The notes under the pieces are model-generated. The model was not told the origin of the DNA and did not search any database. It worked only from the letters and a program-made list of their open reading frames with translations. Positions 22,761 to 30,485 of a stretch of 39,885 nucleotides of DNA are shown here, piece after piece. Every line of letters begins with the position of its first letter. The stretch's first letter is position 1. This DNA comes from Micavibrio_A sp964423095. GTDB lineage: Bacteria > Pseudomonadota > Alphaproteobacteria > Micavibrionales > Micavibrionaceae. A program made the translations under genes and the position numbers. The stretch is taken from the NCBI GenBank assembly GCA_964423095.1, contig CAYRDI010000014.1, positions 1-39,885 of the forward strand. The letters run 5' to 3'.

Positions 22761-24221
22761 ATGAGCAATATCAACCAGCGCCTTGACCTCCGCCAGTCAC
22801 AAAACCTTGTGATGACGCCGCAATTGCAGCAGGCGATCAAGCTATTGCAACTTTCAAACGTGGAGCTGGCCGAATATATCGAGAGCGAAATCGCGCAAAA
22901 TCCGCTGCTCGAAAAACAGCCCAATGAAACCGAATCCGAAAGCCTCGATTCCTCCCAAAAGGAGGAACGTGATTCGATGCAAGAAGAGTTTGATTCCGAA
23001 TGGACGGGAAACGAGGCGGACACCCCCGCCGCCACATCCAGCACGGATTTCGATGCCGGCGTGGTGCAGGCGGGCTCGGGCGGCAACCGGAATTTTGATA
23101 CGCTCGATTCCGCGTTTGAAAATTCGCTGGCCCGCCCCGAAACCTTACGCGAACATTTGATCGAACAACTCAACATGGCGTTCGATGATCCGCGCGACCG
23201 GATGGTGGGCGCGCTGTTGATCGACCGCGTGGACGAGGCGGGGTATTTGCGCGATAACGAAGAAACGCTGGCGCAAAAGACGGGCGCGGATCAGGCGCGG
23301 ATTGAAAAACTGCTCGGCACTTTAAAGAAATTTTCGCCTTCCGGTGTGTTTGCCCGCGATTTGAAAGAATGTCTCGCGCTACAACTGGACGAACAGGGAA
23401 AATACGATGCACCAATGAAGGTTTTGCTCGACAACCTGAATATGCTCGCGGGGCATGATCTGGACGGGCTTGCCAAAAAATGTGATGTGAACACGACCTA
23501 TCTGGCCGACATGGTGGCGGACATCAAGGCGTTGAACCCCAAGCCCGCATCCAATTTCGACCATATGGTGGTGCAAACCGCCATTCCCGACGTTCTGATG
23601 AAAAAGCTACCCAAAACGCTGGGCGGCGGATGGCGCGTGGAATTAAACACCGAAACATTGCCCCGCGTTCTGGTGAACAACGAATATTACACGCAAGTGT
23701 CCGGTGCGACGAAGGACAAGAAAGACCGCGAATATATTACCACGCAACTCAACAACGCGAACTGGCTGGTCAAATCGCTCGATCAACGCGCGCAAACCAT
23801 TTTAAAGGTGGCATCGGAGATCGTCGAACAACAGGATGCGTTCTTTATGTTCGGAATCGAGTTTTTAAAGCCGTTGACGCTCAAAGACATTGCAGAAGCG
23901 ATTGCAATGCATGAAAGTACGGTATCCCGCGTCACCAACAACAAATATATCGGTACGCCGCGCGGAATTTTTGAGCTGAAATATTTCTTTTCCACCGCGC
24001 TGGTATCGGCGGACGGCGTCGCGCATTCGGCCGAATCCATCAAGGCGCGGATCAAGGCGATGGTCGATGCCGAAAAAGGGGATGATATTCTATCGGACGA
24101 TGCCATTGTCGATGCCTTGCAAAAAGACGGTGTGGACATTGCCCGCCGTACGGTCGCCAAATACCGCGATATGTTGAACATTCCATCAAGTGTTCAGCGG
24201 CGGAAAATCAAAAATCGTTAG
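22761..24221 (+). CDS. rpoN: RNA polymerase sigma-54 factor RpoN
   Basis: A 486-residue sigma-54. Region I is glutamine-rich ('QSQNLVMTPQLQQAIKLLQLSNVELAEYI', in part). An acidic region II, the core-binding domain, and a helix-turn-helix ('IAEAIAMHESTVSRVTNNKY') follow. The RpoN box ARRTVAKYRD is at 461-470. The frame is open to a GTG at 22713, but that lies inside the -24/-12 element, and the ATG at 22761 gives the normal N-terminus MSNINQRLDLRQ. Its stop overlaps the murI stop by four bases. Confidence 0.96.
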   Translation: MSNINQRLDLRQSQNLVMTPQLQQAIKLLQLSNVELAEYIESEIAQNPLLEKQPNETESESLDSSQKEERDSMQEEFDSEWTGNEADTPAATSSTDFDAGVVQAGSGGNRNFDTLDSAFENSLARPETLREHLIEQLNMAFDDPRDRMVGALLIDRVDEAGYLRDNEETLAQKTGADQARIEKLLGTLKKFSPSGVFARDLKECLALQLDEQGKYDAPMKVLLDNLNMLAGHDLDGLAKKCDVNTTYLADMVADIKALNPKPASNFDHMVVQTAIPDVLMKKLPKTLGGGWRVELNTETLPRVLVNNEYYTQVSGATKDKKDREYITTQLNNANWLVKSLDQRAQTILKVASEIVEQQDAFFMFGIEFLKPLTLKDIAEAIAMHESTVSRVTNNKYIGTPRGIFELKYFFSTALVSADGVAHSAESIKARIKAMVDAEKGDDILSDDAIVDALQKDGVDIARRTVAKYRDMLNIPSSVQRRKIKNR

Positions 24222-25024
24222 TACACGGCCTGCATCAGGGTTACTTTCTCCCCAAGCAATGCCTCCGCATTCTTTTGGAAATTTTCATTGGCATCGGTCG
24301 CGCGCAGATCAAAACCCCCGCCCTTGGACAACCTTGTTTCCATTTCCGGATGGCGGATCAAATAATCGGCGAGCTTTTCGGGGATGATGTCGTCCTGCGA
24401 AATCACATCGACATTCCCCAGAGTTTCTTTTACGCGGTTTTTTAGCCCCACATAATGGGTACAGCCGAGGATCACGCTTTGCACCCCCGCCGCTTTCATA
24501 GGTTGAAGATAATCCGCGAGCACAGCATCGATGTATTTTTCCCCGCCCTCTTCAATCATCGGCACCAGCAATGGCGCGGCAACACCCGTTAATTCCACAT
24601 GCGGATTTATTTTTTTAAGTTCCGCCGCATAAATGCCCGATTGCACGGTGCGTTGCGTGGCGAGCAGGCCGATGTTACGCGCGCCGCGGTCGATTGCTTC
24701 TTCGAGCGTCGGCACGATGACACCCAGAATGCGTTTATCGGGGTATTCTTTTGCCAGAAAGCCCTGTTGCAATTTTCTTAAAGCGGCAGCGGACGCCGTG
24801 TTACAGGCCATAACGATCAGATCGCATCCTTCCCCGATCAGATACCGCATCGCGCCTTCGCAAAGGTCATGAATCGCGGCATCCGACCTGCGACCATAAG
24901 GAAGATGTAATGTATCCCCCAGATAAAGGTAATCATACGCGGGCAGGCGCGCCCGGATGGCCCGGGCGATAAAAAGGCCGCCCAGGCCGGAATCGAAAAC
25001 CCCTATTTTTTTGTCGTTTTTCAA
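24218..25024 (-). CDS. murI: Glutamate racemase
   Basis: Makes D-glutamate for peptidoglycan. The catalytic cysteines are C74 (MACNTAS) and C188 (LGCTHY), and the N-terminus has 'IGVFDSGLGGL'. There is no in-frame ATG before the conserved start of the domain. A TTG at 25024 gives MKNDKKIGVFDSG, 268 residues, and puts both cysteines where the family has them. A GTG at 25105 would add 27 unlikely residues. The gene faces rpoN, sharing bases 24218-24221, with no room for a terminator. It separates rpoN from hpf, which are normally adjacent. Confidence 0.9.
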   Translation of the reverse strand: MKNDKKIGVFDSGLGGLFIARAIRARLPAYDYLYLGDTLHLPYGRRSDAAIHDLCEGAMRYLIGEGCDLIVMACNTASAAALRKLQQGFLAKEYPDKRILGVIVPTLEEAIDRGARNIGLLATQRTVQSGIYAAELKKINPHVELTGVAAPLLVPMIEEGGEKYIDAVLADYLQPMKAAGVQSVILGCTHYVGLKNRVKETLGNVDVISQDDIIPEKLADYLIRHPEMETRLSKGGGFDLRATDANENFQKNAEALLGEKVTLMQAVY

Positions 25025-25042
25025 GATTCTTACCCATTGGCC

Positions 25043-25071
25043 TTTTTTTATTAACCGATTAGGACTATAAT
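25043..25071 (+). promoter_or_regulatory. Promoter candidate for hpf
   Basis: A perfect TATAAT (25066-25071) with a poor -35 (TTTTTT, 25043-25048) 17 bases before it. It would give an ~90-base leader with a CCGC/GCGG hairpin. Confidence 0.4.
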
Positions 25072-25168
25072 TATTCCATGCCAGAAAAACAGCGCAATTC
25101 CGCACCCTGCGGGCATTTTCGCCTGTTTTTTCCGCTGGCGTCTATCCATAAAAAGAAAAGGTGAAACC

Positions 25169-25756
25169 ATGCAACTAACCGTACAAGGCAAACAAATGGA
25201 TCTTGGCGACGCGCTGAGAACACATGTCGAAGACAAGCTGGAGGACATCAACACAAAATATTTCAACCGCGCGATCGACGCGATTGTCACCTTTGCGCCC
25301 GAGGGGCACGCTTTTACAAAAACCCATATTTCCATCCGTGTCGGAAAAGACATCATGGTCATTTCCGATGCGACAGAGGCCGATCCGTACGTATCGTTCG
25401 ATCAGGCGGCGGACAAGGTGGCCAAACAATTGCGCCGTTACAAACGCAAATTGCGCGACCACCATCAACGGCAGGACGAATTGTCGGATGACCATTTCGT
25501 GCCGGCGATGGAACGCACCCTGTCCCCCGAGCAGGACAATGACGAGGTGAGCGACCATCTGGTGATCGCGGAAAACGCCACCAACATCCCGACGCTCAGT
25601 GCCTCCGAAGCCGCCATGCGGCTGGAGCTTTCCGGCCTGCCCGCCATGATGTTCCGCAATGCGGGGCACAAGGGATTGAACATGGTTTATGTCCGCCCCG
25701 ATGGGAATATCGGCTGGGTCGATCCCGATGGAAAAACCACCAAGGTCGGAAAATAA
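25169..25756 (+). CDS. hpf: Ribosome hibernation promoting factor, long form
   Basis: A 195-residue protein. The N-terminal ribosome-binding domain (1-100) starts MQLTVQGKQMDLGDALRTHV. A linker follows, and a C-terminal dimerisation domain (about 135-190) contains 'EAAMRLELSGLPAMMFRNA' and 'NMVYVRPDGNIGWVDP'. The long form joins two ribosomes into inactive 100S pairs in stationary phase. The ribosome binding site is AAAGGTGA, close to the ATG. A strong terminator follows, so ptsN is transcribed separately or by read-through. Confidence 0.95.
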   Translation: MQLTVQGKQMDLGDALRTHVEDKLEDINTKYFNRAIDAIVTFAPEGHAFTKTHISIRVGKDIMVISDATEADPYVSFDQAADKVAKQLRRYKRKLRDHHQRQDELSDDHFVPAMERTLSPEQDNDEVSDHLVIAENATNIPTLSASEAAMRLELSGLPAMMFRNAGHKGLNMVYVRPDGNIGWVDPDGKTTKVGK

Positions 25757-25774
25757 AATTTTTAAATTTTATGG

Positions 25775-25803
25775 AACGCCGGCATTTCGCCGGCGTTTTT
25801 TTT
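25775..25803 (+). terminator. Intrinsic terminator after hpf
   Basis: AACGCCGGC (25775-25783) pairs with GCCGGCGTT (25789-25797) around ATTTC. A run of eight T follows the GCCGGCG arm. Confidence 0.93.
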
Positions 25804-25960
25804 GTGCCTGCCTCATAAGACTTCATCAAAAATTAAGAGTTTTTTGGGTAAATGCCGCCCTTGAAAAAAACTTTGGATTTTTCGGCGATGCGGCAACGAA
25901 AACCATTTGAACTTGCCGCGAATACGTTTATCTAGGGCCCAGCAAAACGGGGAAATTTGC

Positions 25961-26443
25961 ATGACTCACACACCGGTTTCTTTCGACAACCCTCTTTCTT
26001 TCGATCTGGTTGTTCCATCGCTGTCCGTTCCGAACGAAAAGCAGCTTTTGAAAAATATCGCCCGCGAGGTTTCCAAACTGATCGGATTGAAAGAACGCAT
26101 TCTTTTGGACCGCCTGATCGAAAACGAACGGGAACATCCTTCTGCCATCGGTGACGGTATTGCATTGACCCATTTACGGATGGGCGGATTGCAAAGCGCA
26201 TTGAATATTTTCGTGCGGTTGAAAACACCGTGTGCCATGACCACGCCCGATAACAAGGATGTCGATCTTGTCTGCATCCTTTTGACCCCGCCACGCGAAG
26301 GGTCATCCTACCTGCGGACGATGGCGCGGATTTCCCGGCTGTTGCGCAATGCACAAATCTGTAGTAGGCTTCGTTCAGCCGTCGACGAAAAGGATTTGCG
26401 TAACATCCTGGAGCAATCATCAAGTAAATTGCTGGCGGCGTAA
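25961..26443 (+). CDS. ptsN: PTS IIA-like nitrogen regulatory protein PtsN
   Basis: A 160-residue EIIA domain of the fructose/mannitol type without a sugar permease, as in the nitrogen-related PTS that tunes potassium and metabolic regulators. The phosphorylated histidine is H71 in GIALTHLR; the family usually has Pro-His, so the Thr before it is unusual. The ATG at 25961 is preferred over the open frame from 25907 because GGGGA lies about 9-10 bases before it. It follows hpf, as in most proteobacteria, but the npr/ptsP partners are not in the window. Confidence 0.88.
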   Translation: MTHTPVSFDNPLSFDLVVPSLSVPNEKQLLKNIAREVSKLIGLKERILLDRLIENEREHPSAIGDGIALTHLRMGGLQSALNIFVRLKTPCAMTTPDNKDVDLVCILLTPPREGSSYLRTMARISRLLRNAQICSRLRSAVDEKDLRNILEQSSSKLLAA

Positions 26444-26544
26444 CACAGCGTTTATTTCAAAAAGAATATCATAGGGCGTGGGGCGGTTTGAACCTTTGAG
26501 GGCGTGTGATTTGTCGCAACATTCACACACGAAAGGAAAACGCC

Positions 26545-26781
26545 ATGCTATCCGGACATCCCCATATCAAAAGTATTCGTGTCAGCGAAACCTATATGCA
26601 AAACCGTATGCGCCGCCGTCTGGTCGTCGATACCGATCTGGTCATGCCGCGTTCGGGCAGGATCGAGGAAAACGACAAGCTCCTCGCGCTTCATAATTAT
26701 CTGGAACAGATTGCCGTGAATGATTTCGCGGATTTCGATGAAGTTGAAATCAGAACGCCAAGCCGTTTTGGTACTGCATAA
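26545..26781 (+). CDS. Hypothetical protein (78 aa)
   Basis: Starts MLSGHPHIKSIRVSETYMQN and has a basic first half (MRRRLVV) and an acidic second half. No membrane segment, signal or known motif is visible. AAAGGAAA lies at a good distance before the ATG, and a clean terminator follows, so it is very likely expressed as its own unit. GTGTGA/TCACAC (about 26506-26530) forms an inverted repeat in front. Function unknown. Confidence 0.65.
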   Translation: MLSGHPHIKSIRVSETYMQNRMRRRLVVDTDLVMPRSGRIEENDKLLALHNYLEQIAVNDFADFDEVEIRTPSRFGTA

Positions 26782-26786
26782 AAAAC

Positions 26787-26813
26787 AAAGCCGGTCGTCG
26801 AACAACCGGCTTT
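26787..26813. terminator. Hairpin between the 78-aa gene and the DUF1150 gene
   Basis: AAAGCCGGT (26787-26795) pairs with ACCGGCTTT (26805-26813) around a nine-base loop. A-rich and T-rich flanks suit use from both sides, although the T-run on the plus strand is interrupted. Confidence 0.65.
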
Positions 26814-26838
26814 CGCGTTTTCATTTAAACCATGTGTG

Positions 26839-27081
26839 TCAGTGCAACGTGACGGGCATCAGGTCATTGTGCCGCATCGTGGCAATCGCCATGTCCATGC
26901 TGTCCAGAACGGACAGCTGCGTCCCGTCCGCCGCATACACGGCAAATGCATCGACAGTGCGCCCAGCCACCGTCACGGGGCGGATATAGGCGATTTCATC
27001 CATACCGATTCGCGCAAAATCACGCAAAGACAACCCTTTTAAAAGGTCGCGGATCGGACGTTCGGGCAAATTATTGTTCAT
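26839..27081 (-). CDS. DUF1150 family protein (80 aa)
   Basis: Starts MNNNLPERPIRDLL. The core 'FARIGMDEIAYIRPV', 'AVYAADGTQLSVLDS' and 'ATMRHNDLMPVTLH' matches the DUF1150 pattern that I know from alphaproteobacteria, where these genes commonly follow hsp20. That is the case here: it lies 58 bases after hsp20 on the same strand. A role in the heat response is inferred only from this linkage. The frame extends to 27159 inside hsp20, but the ATG at 27081 gives the family length. Confidence 0.82.
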   Translation of the reverse strand: MNNNLPERPIRDLLKGLSLRDFARIGMDEIAYIRPVTVAGRTVDAFAVYAADGTQLSVLDSMDMAIATMRHNDLMPVTLH

Positions 27082-27139
27082 ATTCTCGTACCTACCTCTC
27101 CACTGTAGCAAAAAATCGGTAAAAAGGCGATTAAAAAGC

Positions 27140-27589
27140 CTATTTTCCTTCGATTCCAATGGGCTTTTCCGCCGCTTTGCCGCCCGCGATCGGAATTTTC
27201 CGGACCGTGCTTTCGGGTTCTTCGCGTTTCATGTCGATATGAAGCAAGCCGTTGTCCAAAGAAGCGCGCAAGATTTCGATCCCATCGGCGAGGACAAAGC
27301 TGCGCTGGAACTGGCGCGCCGCAATCCCGCGGTGGAGATAAAGACGCCCTTCTTCTTCGGTCTGGCGGCCACGGATATTGAGCTGGTTTTTTTCCACCTC
27401 GATTTCCAGATCTTCCATTTTAAACCCGGCCACCGCCAGCGTGATCCGCAAGCCGTGATCGCCGATCTGTTCAATGTTATAGGGCGGATAACCTTCACCG
27501 GAACTTTTGCGCATCCGGTCGAATGTTTTTTCGAAATGATCGAAACCAAGGAAAAGGGGGCTGTCAAAGACAGACAAACGTGTGCTCAT
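27140..27589 (-). CDS. Small heat-shock protein (Hsp20/IbpA type)
   Basis: A 149-residue chaperone of the alpha-crystallin type that binds unfolding proteins. The N-terminus MSTRLSVFDSPLFLGFD is typical of IbpA-like proteins. The alpha-crystallin domain covers about residues 36-125 ('YNIEQIGDHGLRITLAVAGF' in front, and the A-x-L-x-N-G-L signature as ASLDNGLLHI). A C-terminal IPI motif (RKIPIAGG) supports oligomer formation. The start at 27589 has AGGAG six bases upstream, inside a predicted thermometer hairpin; an in-frame ATG five codons earlier has none. Confidence 0.94.
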   Translation of the reverse strand: MSTRLSVFDSPLFLGFDHFEKTFDRMRKSSGEGYPPYNIEQIGDHGLRITLAVAGFKMEDLEIEVEKNQLNIRGRQTEEEGRLYLHRGIAARQFQRSFVLADGIEILRASLDNGLLHIDMKREEPESTVRKIPIAGGKAAEKPIGIEGK

Positions 27590-27660
27590 GAAAAACTCCT
27601 GCATTCAGCGAGTTGATATGCCAAGGGGCCCGCACCGTGCAGCACCCCCGTCATCAGGAG
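27590..27660 (-). promoter_or_regulatory. ROSE-like RNA thermometer in the hsp20 leader
   Basis: The last leader hairpin runs from 27614 to 27594. AACUC pairs with GAGUU, and UCGCU, which fits the ROSE motif UYGCU, faces the ribosome binding site AGGAG (27600-27596). Upstream, GGGG/CCCC and GCAC/GTGC can form further hairpins. The first leader bases, CTCCTG (27660-27655), are also complementary to CAGGAG of the ribosome binding site. ROSE elements are known in front of small heat-shock genes in alphaproteobacteria. Confidence 0.6.
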
Positions 27661-27689
27661 AATATAAGGTTTGTTACGGCTTTTTCAAG
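27661..27689 (-). promoter_or_regulatory. Heat-shock-type promoter of hsp20
   Basis: The minus strand reads CTTGAA, 14 bases, CCTTATAT, which fits an alphaproteobacterial sigma-32 promoter. The same stretch reads TTGAAA-N16-TATATT for sigma-70. It overlaps the last codons and stop of the zf-CHCC gene. Confidence 0.5.
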
Positions 27690-27853
27690 AACAGGCGGTC
27701 GCAATAGGCGCATTCGACGGTTTTCCGGCCATCAAAGGAATACCAGACCATGGGGTGGCCCAGCGCACCGCCGCCGCCATCACATTTTACCTCGTCAGCA
27801 TCCGCAGAAACTTCAATGATTTCAGGGGCTTCTTGTACAAATTCGCGCGTCAT
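27674..27853 (-). CDS. zf-CHCC zinc-finger protein (59 aa)
   Basis: Starts MTREFVQEAPEIIEV and ends CDRLFLKKP. C24, H33, C48 and C51 give the CHCC zinc-binding pattern in 'CDGGGGALGHPMVWYSF' and 'VECAYC'. This is the fold of the small NDUFS6-like subunit associated with respiratory complex I in mitochondria and alphaproteobacteria. The ribosome binding site is AAGG just before the ATG. The 3' end contains the hsp20 promoter, so the two genes are physically interleaved. No nuo gene is nearby. Confidence 0.85.
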   Translation of the reverse strand: MTREFVQEAPEIIEVSADADEVKCDGGGGALGHPMVWYSFDGRKTVECAYCDRLFLKKP

Positions 27854-27895
27854 GGCCTTAACCGTTTGTTATCCAGTTTTGCCTTACATTGGCAT

Positions 27896-27921
27896 GGGGG
27901 CTGGCTTTAGGCAATGCCCCC
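27896..27921. repeat. GGGGGC/GCCCCC inverted repeat in a divergent promoter region
   Basis: A six-base perfect stem with a 14-base spacer, between the starts of the zf-CHCC gene and the 129-residue protein. On the plus strand it is followed by TAAAAAA, not T, so it is not a plus-strand terminator. Confidence 0.3.
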
Positions 27922-27947
27922 TAAAAAACCGTGAAGGGGCAACCGCC

Positions 27948-28337
27948 ATGGCCGCCATCGACCTGATCCTGACCGACAACCCGTCCATCAAGGGGCGGGA
28001 AGACCGCTATGTCCGCGTTCGTGTAGAGGCCGCCAAGACTATCAAAAGCTGGCGGTCTTCCCTGTTCAGCTTTGAATGGCTGACACCGGACGGGGCCATC
28101 CGCGGGCTGGACGATCTTCCCTTGCATGAGCGGGACAAGCGTTTGAAGGTTGAAAAAGCCCTTCAGGCGGGGCAGTCCTTGGCCTGCCCGGTTCTGGGGA
28201 TCGGCCTGCTCGACAACATCGAAATCGGCGCAGGCCGCGATGTGTTTTTGACACTCGCGGCAGCGGGGCACACCGCCATCGAAGTCCACATCCCGGTGTC
28301 TTCGAAAAAAGAATTTCAGGATTTTGTCCTGCCTTAG
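27948..28337 (+). CDS. Hypothetical protein (129 aa)
   Basis: Starts MAAIDLILTDNPSIKGRED. It is probably soluble, with alternating strands and helices, and ends 'HTAIEVHIPVSSKKEFQDFVLP'. The ribosome binding site AAGGGG is about eight bases before the ATG, which is why this start is preferred to the open frame from 27750. I do not recognise the family and see no catalytic motif. A pilin-like gene follows after 24 bases on the same strand, so they may be co-transcribed. Confidence 0.65.
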   Translation: MAAIDLILTDNPSIKGREDRYVRVRVEAAKTIKSWRSSLFSFEWLTPDGAIRGLDDLPLHERDKRLKVEKALQAGQSLACPVLGIGLLDNIEIGAGRDVFLTLAAAGHTAIEVHIPVSSKKEFQDFVLP

Positions 28338-28361
28338 GGATATTTGGGGTAGAATCGTTCC

Positions 28362-29042
28362 ATGATAGACCAGCGCACATCTTCGGAAACCGGCTCCGCC
28401 ATCATTCTGATCCTTATGGCCATCGCCATGTTCGCGGCCCTGTCCTATGTCGTGTTTCGTGATTCCCGGAGCGGGATTTCGTCCCTGACCGCCGAACAAG
28501 CACGCATCGCGGCACAAGAGGTTCTTTCCTATGCGGACGGGATCAAAAAAACCGTCCAGACTTTGCGCCTCCGCGGATGCAGCGATACGCAAATCAACCT
28601 GTACAGCGCGAACGGAGCCGCCGGAGTGGGTGACAATGCCGGGGCACCGGCAGATGATTCCTGCGATGTATTCAGCGTCGCCGGCGGGAATATGAATTAT
28701 CAGGATATTCCATCCGTCGCACTGTCATCATCCGCCACCACGACAAAATGGTGGTTTGATGGCCGTATCGTTGTCAAAAATATCGGCACCACATCACCCG
28801 AATTGATCGTTTGGGCCCAGCAGTTGAAACCCGAGGTCTGCAACGCGTTGAACCAGGCGGTTATGGGCGCGGATTCCGCCGCCGAAGTGGTTTCCACCCA
28901 CACCACGGGCTTCAGCGGCACCTATAGTGCCGCCGCCGATGGCGTTGGGAACGATGCGGGATCGATCTATGACACGCAGGCCACGGGATGCCTGCAAGAC
29001 GGATCGAATTACGATTTTTATGCCGTGCTGATCGCGCGTTAG
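28362..29042 (+). CDS. Pilin-like secreted or membrane-anchored protein (226 aa)
   Basis: The N-terminus is short and hydrophilic, then 'GSAIILILMAIAMFAALSYVV' (in part) forms one hydrophobic helix (about residues 11-31), as in minor pilins or pseudopilins of the PilX kind. A Gly before the helix could be a prepilin cleavage point, but the Glu at +5 is absent. The rest is rich in Ser, Gly, Ala and Asp, with four cysteines that could form disulphides (in RGCSD, DSCDV, EVCNA and TGCLQ). No pilus assembly genes are near. It converges on cysS one base apart. Confidence 0.6.
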   Translation: MIDQRTSSETGSAIILILMAIAMFAALSYVVFRDSRSGISSLTAEQARIAAQEVLSYADGIKKTVQTLRLRGCSDTQINLYSANGAAGVGDNAGAPADDSCDVFSVAGGNMNYQDIPSVALSSSATTTKWWFDGRIVVKNIGTTSPELIVWAQQLKPEVCNALNQAVMGADSAAEVVSTHTTGFSGTYSAAADGVGNDAGSIYDTQATGCLQDGSNYDFYAVLIAR

Positions 29043-29043
29043 A

Positions 29044-30417
29044 TTATTTCTTCTTCCATTTCGGGCCCTGCGCCGTGTCTTCGATCACGATGCCGCGCGC
29101 ATCCAGATCGGCGCGGATGGAATCTGCCAGCGCAAAGTCCTTCGCCTTTTTCGCCGCCGTGCGTTTTTCCAACAGACTTTCGATTTCGGCGGAATCGATC
29201 CCGTCCGCACTTTGACCGTAGCCAAGCCAGACATCTGGGTCTTCACCCAGAAGACCCAGCAATGTTCCGGTGGCAAGAAGCCGCCCCTTTAACATGGCCG
29301 GCGGTATTTCTTCTTTGAGCAATCCATGGATTTTGCTGATCGCCAGCGGCGTGTTCAGATCGTCATAGAGCGCATCCAGAATATCAGCCGGAACATTTTC
29401 ATGCGCGGGCGAAACATCTTTTAGGTCGTGCAGGCATGTATAAAACGTATCGAGGTGTTTTTTGGTTTGCAGGACGACGGAGTCCGTCCAGTCCAGTGGT
29501 TGACGGTAATGGGCGGACAGCAGCGCGAGCCGCAAAACCTCACCTTTGTGTTTTTGAAGCAAATCCTTGGCCACCAGAAAATTGCCCAGCGATTTGGACA
29601 TTTTTTCACCATCCACCGTCACAAACCCGTTATGCACCCAGTATTTGGCAAAGGATGTGACATCGGATTGCGTGCCGTGGGCGCAGCAGCTCTGCGCGAT
29701 TTCATTTTCGTGGTGGGGAAATTTCAAATCCGCACCGCCGCCGTGAATATCAAAGGGCAGGCCCAGATGTTTTTCCGCCATGGCGGAACATTCGATGTGC
29801 CAGCCCGGACGACCGAATCCCCACGGGGAATCCCAGCCCGGTTGATCCGCATCGCTGGGTTTCCAAAGCACGAAATCGGCCGGGTCTTTTTTGAACGGGG
29901 AGACTTCCACCCGCGCACCCGCAATTTGTTCATCGCGCGACCGGCCCGAAAGAATGCCGTACGATGAATCGGACGGGACATTGAACAGCACATGGCCCTT
30001 GGCCTCATACGCATGGCCGCGGCCGATCAGGTCTTCGATGATTTTGATCATTTCGGCGATATGCTCTGTCGCCTTTGGTTGCACGTCCGGACGGTTTACG
30101 CCCAGCGCGGCCATATCATCGTTATAAATTTTCGTGAATTTTTCCGTGATGTCCGCAATCGGCACCCCGGCGGCCTTCGCCGCATCCATGATTTTGTCTT
30201 CCACATCCGTGATGTTGGAGGCGTATGTCACCTTTGGATACACGGTGCGCAGCACCCGCGCCCAGAGATCGAAAATAACCGCCGCCCGCGCATTGCCGAT
30301 ATGGGCGTAATCATACACGGTGGGCCCGCAGGCATAGAGGCGGACATGGGCCGCATCGATCGGTTCAAAGACCTGTTTTTCACGGGCAAGGGAATTATAT
30401 AATTTGATCTTGGACAT
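29044..30417 (-). CDS. cysS: Cysteinyl-tRNA synthetase
   Basis: A 457-residue class I synthetase that charges tRNA-Cys. The HIGH-type motif is HIGN (39-42), the first zinc ligand is C30 (ACGPTVYDYAHIGN), the central 'WHIECSAMA' and 'HHENEIAQS' supply more ligands, and the second signature is KMSKS. The C-terminal DALR-type domain ends with a basic KWKKK. The ATG at 30417 (MSKIKLYN) is the family start; a frame open to 30453 is less likely. The ribosome binding site is weak. Confidence 0.97.
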   Translation of the reverse strand: MSKIKLYNSLAREKQVFEPIDAAHVRLYACGPTVYDYAHIGNARAAVIFDLWARVLRTVYPKVTYASNITDVEDKIMDAAKAAGVPIADITEKFTKIYNDDMAALGVNRPDVQPKATEHIAEMIKIIEDLIGRGHAYEAKGHVLFNVPSDSSYGILSGRSRDEQIAGARVEVSPFKKDPADFVLWKPSDADQPGWDSPWGFGRPGWHIECSAMAEKHLGLPFDIHGGGADLKFPHHENEIAQSCCAHGTQSDVTSFAKYWVHNGFVTVDGEKMSKSLGNFLVAKDLLQKHKGEVLRLALLSAHYRQPLDWTDSVVLQTKKHLDTFYTCLHDLKDVSPAHENVPADILDALYDDLNTPLAISKIHGLLKEEIPPAMLKGRLLATGTLLGLLGEDPDVWLGYGQSADGIDSAEIESLLEKRTAAKKAKDFALADSIRADLDARGIVIEDTAQGPKWKKK

Positions 30418-30485
30418 GCGGGCAGCTTCGCACAGGCGAAGGCCCCATTTCAATCCGCGAAACCATTTTTTAAAAGACGTGATCC

